Positions 1 through 11,164 of a DNA stretch of 64,000 nucleotides are shown here, in pieces; within the stretch, counting starts at the first letter, position 1; the number at the start of each line of letters is the position of its first letter. Where the stretch lies: the NCBI GenBank assembly GCA_003996215.1, contig QJPP01007254.1:248001-312000 (forward strand), read 5' to 3'. The notes beneath the pieces were generated by a model that saw nothing but the letters and a program-made list of their open reading frames with translations, was not told the origin of the DNA and searched no databases. Origin of the DNA: Jaltomata sinuosa. Its lineage: Eukaryota; Streptophyta; Magnoliopsida; Solanales; Solanaceae. The position numbers and the translations under genes are program-made.

Positions 1-417
1 TACATATTCAAAATGGAGAACTACAAGTAGTATTGATGAAGATAAAAAGTAAGCGGTGGAAGCAGTTGAAGAAGCAGGTGGTTGCAGCTACATGGGGGGC
101 AATGATCTATCATACTTGGAAAGCCCGGAACTGGAAGATTTTCCAAGGCAAACTTGTACAGGCAGCTGACATTTACATGCAGATTAGGAGAGAAATATTT
201 GGAAGAATAGATACAATAAACACATCTAGAAGAGCTAGAGGATGTAGTAGTTTTTATCAAAGATTGTCAATGTAATTAGTTTTGTTTCGTTGAAGGCTTG
301 AGCTGCATAATGTGTGATCAAGTGCTCTGTAGGTGTAAGTTTTTGTGATTCATAATGGTAATGTTTACATTGTTACCAAAAAATAAAATTACTCAATCAA
401 GATTGTCAATAAAAAAA
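1..417 (+). mobile_element. 3' end of an L1-type LINE (non-LTR retrotransposon)
   Basis: This is the tail of a LINE whose body lies outside the window. A reverse-transcriptase C-terminal reading frame closes at 275. About 140 bases of 3' UTR follow, ending in A-rich sequence (AATAAAA near 382 and a run of A near 410). The protein tail resembles the end of the minus-strand LINE at 48868-56190 more than the RNase H-bearing LINE at 57330-64000. The 5' part cannot be judged from this window. Confidence 0.75.
3..275 (+). pseudogene. C-terminal fragment of LINE ORF2 (reverse transcriptase tail)
   Basis: The frame is open from the window edge to a TAA at 273-275, so the first methionine is not a meaningful start. 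The translation contains VVAATWGAMIYHTWKARNW, the tryptophan-rich stretch that follows the zf-RVT zinc-binding region in plant L1-type ORF2 proteins. There is no RNase H domain after it. The fragment has no catalytic residues of its own. In an intact element this protein copies its own RNA at a nicked genomic site. The match to the family is from memory of the motif and the frame is short, but an open coding frame followed by an A-rich tail fits well. Confidence 0.7.
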
Positions 418-434
418 CATGGCAAAATAAATTA

Positions 435-674
435 CTCCATCCATTTCAATTTGCTTGGCCTATTTTGACTTTACACTGAGTTTAAGAAAATAAAGAAGAT
501 TTTTAAAACTTGTGATCTTAAATTCAAGAAATGTATTAAAATATCATTTAATCTTGTGGTCTTGAATATGCCATGTGAAAAGTTAGAATTAAAGAGTTTT
601 AAAAAAGGCAAGAGACATTCTTTTTTAAACGGACTAAAAAGGAAAGTAAGCCAAATAAATAGAAACGAAAGGAA
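435..674. mobile_element. Stowaway-type MITE (Tc1/mariner superfamily)
   Basis: The ends are inverted repeats: CTCCATCCATTTCAATTTGC at the left, and the reverse complement of the sequence ending at 674 (ATTCCTTTCGTTTCTATTTATTTGGC type) at the right. TA dinucleotides sit at 433-434 and 675-676, the target duplication of Stowaway elements. The interior has no gene. The short frame that runs through it is not coding. Confidence 0.85.
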
Positions 675-1470
675 TAAATTTTTATGTCAGGTAAACGTGA
701 ACCTCACAAATAAAACAAAAGTAAAGAAGATTCATATCTTACACCTGATCCAGTGGCAATCTCATAACTGTTAAAATTATAAATTTAGAAATTTATGAGA
801 TTTTGTAATACTCTTCAATTTTATTTTTCACAATAAAAAAACTGACCTTTGAAGGTCGATTTACAAAAAAAATTTGATTTTTAATATTAAGAAAATCGAC
901 TTCCAAAAATTAATTTTATTAAAAAAATAATTAAAAATATGTATATGTGTATAGGAACTTGATTTCTTTTTAAAATAAAATAAAATAGACTATATTTTTC
1001 CTCTATTCAAATAAAAGAAAACATTAAATGATAAATAAAGAAACTAACACACAAAAAAAACAAAAGAAATAAGTGAGTAATGGAACTGAATTGCCTTTTC
1101 ATTTATTTATTCATTTCCTATTGATTTTTCCTCTTCAATTTTTTCTTTCTATTGATTTTTCTTTCTTTTTTCTTCTTTCATTATCTTTCCATCTCAGTTC
1201 TTCGGCCCCAAAATAAACTAAAATTCTGAAAATGCATTGCATTTCCTCAAATCTCAGTTCTTCATATATTTTTTCCTTTTACTATTTTTCTTTATTTAAT
1301 TTTGTTTTAGTTGTGGGGTCTATATTTAGATGACTAAGAAATTACAGTAATTTATTTTGTCATGTTAATTCTTTTTATGACAAATTTGATTGAGTCATTT
1401 TATAAGAGAAAAGTCTTAAGTTAAGTGATTTTATTAACATAAAATTAAGTTGAATAATTTTACTAAGATA
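675..1470. other. AT-rich intergenic DNA, no gene seen
   Basis: This is a very AT-rich stretch with a pyrimidine-rich segment at about 1098-1200. A small hairpin lies near 843-857 (arms GACCTT and AAGGTC). I see no coding frame, RNA gene or recognisable element. Confidence 0.6.
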
Positions 1471-2008
1471 GCGTTTGGTCATAGATTCTCAAATATTTTT
1501 GGCAAATATTATTTGGGTGAAGATTTGGGTGAAATTTTACCATATGTTTGTCCATAGTATTTGGGAAACATATTTCACTCTTTTAAAAGATATGATTTAT
1601 ACCCATAAGTTTTAAAAAATATCAAAACTAACCATAAGTTTGTATTACATAGCAGGATAGAAACATCGGCGTAACAAAATTCATGATTTCCGCAACAAGT
1701 CAGTTGAATCTTCGTTGCAGCAAATAACAAGTAGTGAAGCACGATTATTGTTCCTTTCAAAGAAAAAAGTTTGTGTAGAATTTGAATAAATAGTGGGTGT
1801 TTTTATAAAATATAAAAGTTTGGTGTAAAATTTGAATTTCTAAAAACTCCCAAATAATGAGATTTGACCCAAACACTAGTTTTTTCTAGTATTTGGGAAT
1901 TTGGGTTATTTACCAAAAATATTTACCAAATAATGACAAATTATATGAACAAATACTATTTACCAAATATTTCCCCAAATATTACTTGGAAAATCTATGG
2001 CCAAACGG
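1471..2008. mobile_element. MITE with long terminal inverted repeats (GCGTTTGG type)
   Basis: The left end begins GCGTTTGGTCATAGATTCTC. The right end, reverse-complemented, reads CCGTTTGGCCATAGATTTTC. Internal blocks rich in AAATATTT, TTTACCAAAT and ATTTGGG are also mirrored, so most of the 540 bp element can fold back. There is no coding capacity. The superfamily is uncertain (hAT- or Harbinger-like). I did not find a convincing target duplication. Confidence 0.7.
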
Positions 2009-3028
2009 ATCCTAAATAATTCCTCCTTATTAAGTGATTTTTTGAGATGTGTTTACTCTCTAATGAAAGACAATTCTAGACAATCGAAGGTCTTTTCTCG
2101 ATCGAGTTTAAGAATCATGTTTAGCAGCAACTTCTTATATCATGTGTAATATTTTTTAATCATCAAAATTTCTTATGTAACTCATAGCTCAACAAATATC
2201 TCTTCATAAATGCTTCTTTTTTGGTAAATCTATTCATATACTTATTCATTTGTGCCACTCTATCACGTGTTGTTCTCTAAATATCTTATTTGTCTTATGA
2301 AGCTTTATATTTTCTAAGAGGCAAATCCAGAATTTTAAGCTTGTGAGTTCCCAAATATGCAATAAAATCGAATAAGAAATGAATGGTTGATCGCTAAAAG
2401 TTGAAAGAAGAACCAAAGCAAGTTTTTAACCCTAAGGGAAAAAAAAGTGAAACAATGAGATTATGCATTTTAGAACTAAAAACGAAAAAGCTTTTTACTA
2501 AAAACAAAATTAAATTTTAAAAATGTGTGTTTTAAAACCTTAAACGGAAACGGATTTTAATTAAAAAATAAACTACAAAAAAGGATTTTACTTTTAAAAA
2601 AAGGCTGAAAATGAATTAAATTGAAAAAGAAAACATCCGTTCAGGTTTGAACCTGCGTGTATAAGCAGCCAAAGGGACTTTCACGGATCCTTTGTTGACA
2701 TTGGACCAATTGCTAATTTATTTAGAGGTTTCCATTTGCAAATACTTATAGTTTTGATTTATTTAGAGGTTTCCATTTGCAAATACTTATAGTTTTGATA
2801 CATTTTTTTCATATAATTATAGAATTTACGGTAGAAAACCCCACCCGCTACCGTAGATCTGCCCCTGCATTTTCTTTGTATTGGTGTAGCTGGACTGTAA
2901 GTAATTAATAAGTGAAAATATTGTATGTAATCTAAATATCTAATGTATTGTGGTTTCTCATTCAGAGCGTGGGCTGCCTAATCGTGTGCTTTTTTTTTAG
3001 GTATAACTTCCTTTTTTTATTGCAGATA
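2009..3028. other. Intergenic DNA with possible degenerate non-autonomous element
   Basis: No gene is seen. The segment 2318-2868 may be an old non-autonomous element, because its ends (GAGGCAAATCC and the reverse complement of AGATCTGCCCCTG) are weakly inverted. An 8 bp perfect inverted repeat, TACGGTAG/CTACCGTA, lies at 2827-2855 with a 13-base loop. A sequence near 2647 resembles an RNA polymerase III B box on the minus strand but lacks a partner A box. Confidence 0.3.
2716..2797. repeat. Perfect 41 bp tandem duplication
   Basis: The unit ATTTATTTAGAGGTTTCCAT... is present at 2716-2756 and again, identically, at 2757-2797. Perfect identity implies a recent slippage or short duplication event. 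Confidence 0.9.
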
Positions 3029-3033
3029 TAACA

Positions 3034-4046
3034 TGTTATTTGGGTGATAAATAAAATATGTATTTAAAATCAAGTAGAAACAAAAATATAAACTATTTTA
3101 TAAAATAGTAAAGAAAAGAGATGAAGGAGAAAATCGAGCCCACTAAATATACAGCATGTCCTTAAGAAAATTATTTCCCTCAAGCACCCGAGGTTGATGG
3201 AATATATTTTTCCAGGATAGAACGGAACGGTTTAACATCAACAGAATAGCGGTACCTCAAATTCTGTTGAACAGCGAACCACTCAACGATAGTAAATCAC
3301 ACTTGATAGAAGAAGAAGAAATGTTAGAAGTATACTTATGTTTCTTGTACTCAAAATGTACTCAAATTTTGTGCTTCATATCTGAGGAAGAATCAGATAT
3401 TTATAGCCAAAAAGTATTGCTTCAGAAAGAAAGCAAAGGTTCAGAAAAGTTGCACTGTTTCAGATACGTCGGGACCACATGCATTTCGCACATAAGGTTT
3501 TGTGAGCAAGTCCCGTCGCAGACGCAATCCAGTGACACTGCCAAAATTGGCAGTCACTTGCGTTGGGACATGCGTTTTGCAAGTGACAACTTGCGGCTCG
3601 CATGTCCTAACACATGTCCAAAATAGTAAGTCAAAGGGACACGACCTTTTAACTTGGGATTCATGTGTATTTTGCATGTACCGACATGCGGCTCGCACAT
3701 GGAGAAAATATTATGGGTCAGAATATTGGCTTAAACAATTAAGTTTAAATAAACTCTGTTCAAAAAGATAATCTCTCGATCGATCTTTGACAAATTCAAA
3801 GCAAAAACCAAAGCCAAAGTCGAAGCCGAAGTCGAGCCGAGCAAGCGACGATGACAGCGCGAAGCTTGTCTTCTTCTCAATGCTTTAAGACAAGGAGGAA
3901 GTGTTTCTTAATATAAACACAATAAAGTTCCTTTCCACCACCAATGTGGTACAAATGCTTCTTTCCAAAAGCAAAAGGAAGATTTAATTTTCCCTCCAAT
4001 TTTATTCCCTCCATTTTCCATTCACTTTTCATAATTAACTCCAACA
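3034..4046 (-). repeat. Copia 3' LTR
   Basis: It begins TGTTATTTGGG and ends CTCCAACA on the plus strand, giving TG...CA ends, and aligns along its length with 28371-29308. It is about 75 bases longer than its partner. One extra stretch is near 3541-3620, where palindromic words such as ACATGCG and CAAGTGACAACTTGCG lie. It supplies promoter and polyadenylation signals in an active element. Confidence 0.88.
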
Positions 4047-4060
4047 ATCTCCCACATGAA
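4047..4060 (-). promoter_or_regulatory. Copia polypurine tract
   Basis: On the element strand the sequence next to the 3' LTR reads CATGTGGGAGAT. This purine-rich primer site starts second-strand synthesis and marks the inner edge of the 3' LTR. Confidence 0.65.
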
Positions 4061-4604
4061 TGGAGAATGGCTATAAGTGGAAAGAATATACGGACAAGTT
4101 TGTGATCTACAAGTAAAGATTAATTGCATCTGATTAAGTAGGTTTTCCTTTGAATTTTTCGTAGTGAACTTATATCAGATGCACTCGGTCAATTGGTAGA
4201 TGCAATATCTTTGAACCGTCGAACTTACTTGTACACCTAGATAATATAAGTCACACAACTAACTTTTAACCATTTATGATTCTCACAGTTTTGTTCATTT
4301 CAACCATGAACACTGTCTGATTTAAAAAGTGCTTAGAGAATCGACCTTTACCATCATTATCCTTGAAGCGGCTTACACTTCACACTTATATAGGTATTTT
4401 ATAAATGTTTAATCTTATAGAAAACTATTTGGTCATACCTGCAAAACTTAGAAATCATTAAAAAGCTTTAAGCCTTAAAAGTTTTACCCTTATTTCTGAA
4501 TATTGTCTTCATCATGAGAATGGATTGAGTTATTTGAGAATGTTGAACCGTCAATCATAACTTTATTTTTCTCTTTGAACCTAGCTCTTGAGATCTCCAT
4601 TCTA
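4061..4604 (-). other. Copia 3' untranslated segment
   Basis: This is about 540 bases between the end of the RNase H frame and the polypurine tract. I see no open frame or extra gene. A non-coding spacer of this length occurs in plant Copia elements. Confidence 0.55.
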
Positions 4605-5431
4605 CTAGGTAGAGTTACTGCCATGATGACTTGTTCTAGGCCTTACACTCATTCCTCTTGATGATCTTTCAACTACCTTTCTAGTTAGGCCTTTTGTAAG
4701 TGGATCCGACATATTATCTTTTGACTTTACATAGTTAATCATGATAATTCCACTAGAGAGTAGTTGTCTAATGGTATTATGTCTTTGTTGTACGTGACTA
4801 GATTTTCTGTTATACATAATGCTCACTGCCCTAGCTATTGTCGCTTGGCTATCACAATGTATGCATACAGGTGCCAATGGTTTGGGCCAAAAGGAAATAT
4901 CTTCCAAAAAAATTCAAAGTCACTCAGCTTCTTTACCAGCTTTATCTAAAGCTATAAACTCAGATTCCATTGTAGAGCAAACGATACATATTTGTTTGGA
5001 TGACTTCCAAGAAACTGTTCCTCCACCAAGAGTAAATACATATTCACTTGTGAATTTAACTTCAGATGATCCGCTGATCCAATTTGCATCACTATATCCT
5101 TCAAGTACTGTGAGATATTTGTTATAATGTAAGACATAGTTTTGAATATGATTCAAATACCTCAAAACTCATTTCATTGCCATCTCATGAGTTTGATTGG
5201 GATTACTTGTGTACCGACTAAGTTTACTGATAGCACATAGTATATCTAGTCGCATATAGTTCATGATATACATCAAACTTTTCAATATTTGTGCATATTC
5301 CAATTGTGAATCGGTTTCACCTTCATTCTTTTGAAGTGCAAAACTCACGTCCATCGGTGTCTTGGCAATATTAAATTCAAATACTTAAATTTACCAAGTA
5401 CCTTTTCAATGTACTGAGACTATGGCAATGC
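4605..5431 (-). pseudogene. Copia pol, 3' part: end of reverse transcriptase plus RNase H
   Basis: Read right to left on the minus strand, the frame first gives the connection region after the RT palm (QYIEKVLGKFKYL, then MDVSFALQKNEGETDSQLEY and SKLSRYTSNPNQTHEMAMK). Next comes RNase H, with GYSDANWISGSSE, GGGTVSWKSSKQ and ESEFIALDKAGKEAE. It ends with CDSQATIARA and DNMSDPLTKGL, the classic Copia C-terminus. The acidic residues of RNase H (D in SDANW, E in ESEF, D in CDSQ) are visible. The segments lie in shifting frames with in-frame stops, for example after LALP near 5425. In a live element this domain removes the RNA template during reverse transcription. Confidence 0.88.
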
Positions 5432-5436
5432 TAAAC
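5432..5436. repeat. Target site duplication, left copy (TAAAC)
   Basis: This lies immediately before the TG that opens the nested LTR. Its partner TAAAT is at 25012-25016. The two differ at the last base. Confidence 0.75.
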
Positions 5437-6868
5437 TGTAATGACATGTTCAGTCGTTATTAAAAGGTACCTCGTATCGGGTGGGTTATTCGTGCAAAGA
5501 AACGGGTTAGAAAACTTTTTGGGTTGAGGAGTTGGAAATCTTGGGCTAGGCTAGTCTCGGACGAATTCTGAGCCTAGAGAAATTCGGGTGCAGATTGAGT
5601 ATTATATCTTGGGTCGAGCTAGTTTTTTTGTTAGCCAAGACCTTAAGGAGTTCGAAAGACTTTTAGGAAATGAATTCGGGTGAGTAGAACTCCCGATATC
5701 GAAGTTGACATGAAAGGGTTGGTACAAAATGTCAGAATTTTTAAGTGTGTTGTCAAACAGGCCATTTGTGAGAATTTTTTGAGATTCTATTCTGTGTTAA
5801 CCGCTATAGCGATTGACACAAGCGAATAAATTACCGCTATAGTGGAAGTCAACACCGGTCAGCACCGCTATAGCGATAGGTTTCGGTACGGCGGTACTAC
5901 TATAACAGAGCGTGGACCGCTATAACAGAGCGATGGGATCAAAAAACTCAAAAATAGATTTTATAATTTCATTCTCTCTCATTCAGCCCCAAAAATAGAT
6001 GAGGGTTACTCCAAAACCCTCCTAGGCTGCTCCAATGCTTGGGAGCCATGTGGAGGGAAGATTTTGGCTAAAAAGATGCAAAACCATAGAGTTCGGGCCT
6101 GTCATCCGGCAGGGAATGCCTTCATGGAGCCAAAAATGCATTGTGCAGCTGCTTGACGTCTAGGTAGGCTAGGTTTTCTTTATTGAGTAGATTGACTCTC
6201 TTCTTTTTCGTATCATTGTATAGATTGGAAAGGAGAATCCATGTTTAGGCCTTCGGGCACGGAGTTTGGAGGAGAATTGTTATGGTTGAATTGGTTAATC
6301 TAGAATTCTTTGAGTGGTGATAATGTGTTGTGACATTTCGGGTTGTTATGATTAACTTGGTGTTGTGTGATGATAAAATCTGAGGACTAGAGTGTGGGGA
6401 AGGTTCGGAGAACCAGGAAAACTTGGGTAATTAAACCGCAGGTTAAAGACGGGATTCTCTTAAATGTTGTTATAAAGAAATTAGAATATCGTAAAAGGTC
6501 AAATTTCCAATGTTAGGGGATGTCTTCCTCATATTGTATCTGTCTTAGAAAAGGTTTGGGAATAACTGTATCCACCAGTCATGTGTTAAAAGGGGTTGAA
6601 TGGGGGCTTGGCCTTCGCACGGGATCCAAGGTTGAGTTTATGTACCCGAGATAGGGGTAGGTGATGGTCATTGATTTCTAATATGCATTATATTTTCACA
6701 TACTATTTTGTAGTAGTGTATGAGTTGCATGTTTAAGGAATGATTTGTGAATGTCTAGTTGTCCGAGAATTAGTCTTGTGAAATGAACTTGTTTTGTTTG
6801 CTTGTTGGTTTTATAAGTATGTTTGTTCATTGGTTGTGATTGATTGGAGTTGGTATGACATTCGGTTG

Positions 6869-7010
6869 GCTCAGGTACCATGCATGATATGGGAATTACT
6901 AACAGTTAGCTCGGGTACCACGCCTGGTATGGGAATACTAACGGTTGGCTCGGGTACCATGCCTGGTATAGGATACTAATGGTTGGCTCAGGTACCACGC
7001 TTGGTACAGG
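6869..7010 (+). repeat. GGTACC minisatellite in LTR copy 1 (4 units)
   Basis: The unit is about 37 bp, of the form GGCTCGGGTACCACGCCTGG followed by TATGGGAATACTAAC. The core GGTACCacgccTGGTAC is itself an imperfect palindrome. Sister LTRs have five units at 17772-17952 and 23257-23441. Confidence 0.85.
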
Positions 7011-7835
7011 TTTAATTATACCTTGTTGATTGTGTTTGTCAAAGTTTCAATGAGTGGACTGAGTTGATTACTGAATTTGTGCCTATATACGTTGGTCCTT
7101 GAGAGGCCGGGTTGTTACACTTAATTGTGGGGTTGGTCCTGAGGTGGACCGGACATTGCAAGTTAACACTAGGTGTTGGTATAGGAATCCTTGACTGATC
7201 CGAGTAATGGAAGAAGGGTAAATGTCATGTTTATTATTGTTGTTAAATGATTGTTAAACTTATTCCCTATGGTTGATAAGTCAAAAGGTAGACTGAGAGA
7301 CTGAAATTATACTATTGGCTGTTATTATATGTTGTACTGTTTTACTCAGTGCGGGTGTACTATTTGTTCTTTACATATCGGGTTCCTGAGAGGGTCGGGA
7401 TTTATTAATATTTGATACATAGTTGGTCTTTGAACGGCCGGGTTAGTGTGCTTAAGTGACAAGGTGGTTCTTTTGTAGACCAGGGTCGCATGTTATTGGC
7501 GTAGATGATGCCCTAGGGATCTTTATTTGGTCCGAGTTATGTAAAAAGGATATATGTTGTTGTCACTAAGAATTGTCAAGGTCGGTTAGACTTGTTACGT
7601 ACGATTGATAAGCTAAGGAGGAGACTTGTGGTCTGTTTATAATGTTGGTTGTTGTTACTTATTGAGTATGGTCCTGGGGGTCATTAGGGGCAGTTTTGTA
7701 CTAGTAGGTGTCGGTATGATGGGTGTGGTCTATGTCACCAAGTAGTGGGGTTTACTTCGGGTTGTTGAGTCATAGCGGTTGACTTGGGTAAAGAAATGAT
7801 AGTCCGATTATGGGCATAGATGTTGGCAATGGTAA

Positions 7836-7996
7836 GTGTGACTTAGGAAGTCTAGGTAATAAATGTGACTTGGGAAATCTAAGGGTTAGTGTGACTTGGG
7901 AAGTCTAGGTGACAAGCGTGACTTGGGACTTGGGAAGTCTAAGGGTTAGTGTGACTTGGAAAGTCTAAGGGTTAATTATGACTTGGGAAGTCGTAG
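7836..7996 (+). repeat. GTGACTTGGGAAGTC minisatellite in LTR copy 1 (6 units)
   Basis: The unit is about 25-27 bp, GTGACTTGGGAAGTCTAGGT followed by GATAA or AAGGGTTA. The fourth unit has a small internal duplication (ACTTGGGACTTGGGAAGTC). The other LTR copies hold eight and seven units. Confidence 0.85.
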
Positions 7997-8566
7997 AAGT
8001 CAGAGCATAGCGTCTTATAGTGGTGGAGTTGGCTACATAAGGGTTAGAAAGGTTTGGGTCCCGAAGGGGATTTGATAAAGGTGGATGCAAACGGATTGAA
8101 GCATTACATTAATATGTATTTCCCTTGATTTTTTATATGATGGTATGAGTGGATTCAGGTCGATCGATGATGCCTACCAGTACGTGTGTTTGTACTGATT
8201 CTACTCTTGCTATACCTTTTTGGGTATAGTCTGGTTGCAGAGTTGGTGATGTTTCATAGGTACATGACAATAGTGATCTCCAGCAGCTCCTACTTCTTGT
8301 TCTATAGTGGAGTTGTGTCCTTTTACATTTTCTTGTAATACTCTTGTAGTAGCTCTTGTACCGTCATAGACTAGAACCTAGGGAGGGTGTATGAATTTTA
8401 AAAGAGGTTTTTCCGCATTATTTTGTAAACATTTACATGTGATAAAAAGGGTTATTTATGGTTCTACTTTATTTTCCGCATTACCTGTTGGATCGGGTGG
8501 TAAGGGTTCTCCTATCTAAGTGGATTAGAGTAGTTTCCCGCATGGCTCGGTAGTTGTTTCATGACA

Positions 8567-10362
8567 AATGGTATCAGAGCCCAGGTTACCGGTCTCCCAG
8601 TACAAGAGCAAAATATCGAATAAGTCCTACGTATTAGTGCGTTGACGTCCACATCTAATCTTTGGGAAGCTATGAAGCATTCTAGAAAAAATCTCTCTTG
8701 TTTCATCCCTTTTCGTTCGGTTCATTCACTTGCTTGTATGGGTTGAGTCCAATTGGTATCTCTCAATTCTAATTGGTATCTCAACAAAGTGAAGGATGTC
8801 ATTGGACTCCGGTTGCGGTAAGACAAGCAAGGGAAATTGAAACTGCGAAGGTTCCAATTGGTATCTGGCCGGGGAGGCTATGTAAAGGATGGATGAATCA
8901 GCTAACAGTCATCTATGAAGATAATAAAAGGTAATGAAACTGATCTGGTTAAGTGTTGAAGCTTGAGACTTGAGATATTTCTTATGTGTATTCATGTTGT
9001 TTGAATGACTGCGGATGTGGGGTGTGGAAATATTTGATTTTACTGTGGCTTGAAACTTGAAACTATGTGTATTATATTATTTGTATGACTGCAGTCGTGT
9101 AGGGTGAAATTGCTTCCCTTGTGGTGAATATTTTAATCCGGGAGGAGTCATAACGTGAAATTGTGTGCTTTGGTTGATAATGACTTTCTATGTGTACTTG
9201 AACGGATCATTAAAATGGTATCACAATTTAGAAATGGACTTGACATTGGTACAAATGGTAAGGGAACAAGGCTTATCACTGTAGGAAAACTCTGGTTTCA
9301 GGACAGTGGGGATTGATTGGGAACCATGGGGAAAAAAAGTTATTATTGCTTGATAGCAGGAATTGCAGTAAGGAAATTTTTGTGGTAACTCATGATTGTG
9401 ATTTACGGAAATTTATTCTGGCTTTAAAGTTTGTGATTTTCTTTAGTGATAAATTGCGGTATGTCTTAATTGGAATAGTTTGCATTACATTCGGGTATAG
9501 ACTTACCGTTGATATAGATGGTAAGAGAATAAAAAAAGATTGATGACTGTGGGGAAGCTCCAGTTTTGGGACAGTCAGGATTGGTTGGGAACCATAGAAG
9601 GGGAAAAGGGGACTAGTAGTGTACGATAGCGGGAACGTGTTATTAAACGTGGTTCTGATGCATTTCATAATTTATTTTATAAAAATGGGGTGCTAAATTC
9701 TCAACTATGCATAGTTGAGGTTGGTCTTGCGGTTATGTTTTAAGACCATAACGTGATTTCATGTGTTAATGTGAAAACAGGAAAGGGGAATGAGGGAAAC
9801 GTTTTTTGCAGAAAATGATAAAATTTTCTGGGTTGTTATCGTTGGGACCGCCATAGCAGAACGATATCACTATGGCGATCCCGCTATGGTGTCTCGGGGC
9901 ATAGTATTGATAGGATTAAAGTGATACTATGACATGTGAGGGGCATAGTACCTCGTAGAAAGCTTTTGAAATGGAGTTCGGGTAGTAGAACTCCGGGTAT
10001 AGCGGGAAAGGGGTCGCCATGGTGGAATCTAATCCCCTTGGCGTGGAAAAATTATTTTTGTTCGGTAGTTGAGTTTCTTTCGCTCTGGTGTTTCGATGAG
10101 GCCCTAAATTTCTTGGGCACTCGGGGAGGGATAATCTAGTTAGCCTTGTGCAGCTCGAAGGAAGGAATTTCTTGATAGAGCGAGAGTGAGTTAAATTTTT
10201 GATTGAGTTGGGTACACCAAGGGATTTGGAAGTTTCAGCGATTTGCGTAAGGTTATATTTACGATGTCATGATAAAACGTTAAGGTTCAGGGGGTGGGCT
10301 CTTTCTTCTCTTTCTGCCTTAGTGATCGTTCATGGATGAACAATGGGTAATTTGGTATCTGT
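8567..10362 (+). mobile_element. LARD internal region 1, non-coding
   Basis: This is about 1.8 kb between LTR copies 1 and 2. It holds the primer site, then repeats of 'CCAATTGGTATCT' near 8748-8865. A divergent duplicated block follows at about 9280-9360 and 9540-9640 (both contain GATTG(A/G)TTGGGAACCAT). A short palindrome cluster lies near 9850-9895. Compared with internal region 2 it lacks about 500 bp, with the junction near 9885. Short open frames here (for example 9313-9543) match the second copy only at DNA level and have no recognisable domain. Confidence 0.75.
8569..8580 (+). promoter_or_regulatory. Primer binding site, initiator Met-tRNA type (copy 1)
   Basis: TGGTATCAGAGC lies two bases after the LTR end at 8566. 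It is complementary to the 3' end of plant initiator methionine tRNA, the usual primer of many plant LTR retrotransposons. Confidence 0.9.
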
Positions 10363-10640
10363 TGTAACGACCTATTTAGTCATTATTAAAAGGCACCTCA
10401 TATCGGGTGGGTTATTCGTGCGAAGAAACGGGTTAGAAAACTTTTGGGATGAGGAGTTAAAAATCTTGGGATAGGCTAGTCTCTGGCTAATTCTGAGCAA
10501 GGTAAGATCTAGGAAAATTTGGGTTTGGATTGAGTATTATATCTTGGGTCGAGCTAGTTTTTTCGTTAGCCAAGACCTTAAGGAGTTTGGGAGATTTTTT
10601 GAAAATAAATTCGGGCGAGTAGAACTCCCGATATCGGAGT
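10363..10640 (+). repeat. LARD LTR, copy 2, left part
   Basis: It begins TGTAACGACC and follows copy 1 up to GATATCGGAG. It breaks off where the nested Gypsy element begins. The LTR resumes at about 16684. Confidence 0.85.
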
Positions 10641-11075
10641 TTGGTTATTGCTTACTCGTGGTAGTTCGAGAGAACCCATGAGGATTGTTGCTTGATTGGT
10701 TGAAAAATGGTTAAGTTCACTTTTAACCAAGACTACCCATGTGTTGATCGGGTGAAAATATTGTGAATTGAATTTTCATTCCCAATTCTGCCTTGTTATC
10801 CTTGCTTGGAGAAAGCAAGGTGAAAGCCATTGATCAATCTATCTTTTATTTGATTTTCTTTTATATTTAGGTTTAGTCTAAATCCCCCCTTTTAGATATC
10901 TTTTCCCCTTTTTGTTAATTGAACTTCAATAAGTTGCTTGGATTCTCTATTAGCTCGAACGCGACTATATTGTTCTCTTGGGTACGACCCCAACACTCGT
11001 TGGGAATTATAAATGTGTTTTGCTCTGACGATCGCCGTGACCTCCAACTTGGGGAGCATGATTTGTGCGTTATCA
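10641..11075 (+). repeat. Truncated 5' LTR of the nested Gypsy-type element
   Basis: It matches the last 435 bases of the 3' LTR, ending GCGTTATCA. The first ~940 bases, which would hold the promoter, are missing. Confidence 0.85.
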
Positions 11076-11079
11076 AAAA

Positions 11080-11097
11080 GGACACCGTTGACGGGGA
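11080..11097 (+). promoter_or_regulatory. Degenerate primer binding site, Tat/Athila type
   Basis: GGACACCGTTGACGGGGA lies five bases after the LTR end. It matches the family form GGCGCCGTTGCCGGGGA apart from a few changes. Confidence 0.7.
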
Positions 11098-11164
11098 ACA
11101 ATTTGGCGTATTGAGTTAGTTTAGAATTTGAGCCTACTTACTCTAGTTCAATTTTTGTGAATAG

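Larger units (their letters stand above)
5437..8566 (+). repeat. LARD LTR, copy 1 (left)
   Basis: It begins TGTAATGAC and ends CATGACA. Landmarks in order are: a cluster of CCGCTATAGCG palindromes at about 5797-5935; four units of a GGTACC minisatellite at 6869-7010; paired 'ggtcc...ggccgggtt' segments around 7090-7450; and six units of a GTGACTTGGGAAGTC minisatellite at 7836-7996. I see no coding frame of significance. At about 3.1 kb it is very long for a plant LTR. Confidence 0.85.

Noticed and set aside
2640..2690. Possible tRNA or SINE on the minus strand (GGTTCAAACC B box)
   Set aside because: No A box or cloverleaf could be built around it.
6860..7010. Evenly spaced repeats suggesting a CRISPR array
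   Set aside because: The units are contiguous with no unique spacers, lie in a plant LTR, and occur again in both sister LTRs.
9313..9543. 76-codon open frame with a matching frame at 20332-20529
   Set aside because: Both lie in the LARD internal region. The conservation is at DNA level, the frames have different ends, and no domain is seen.
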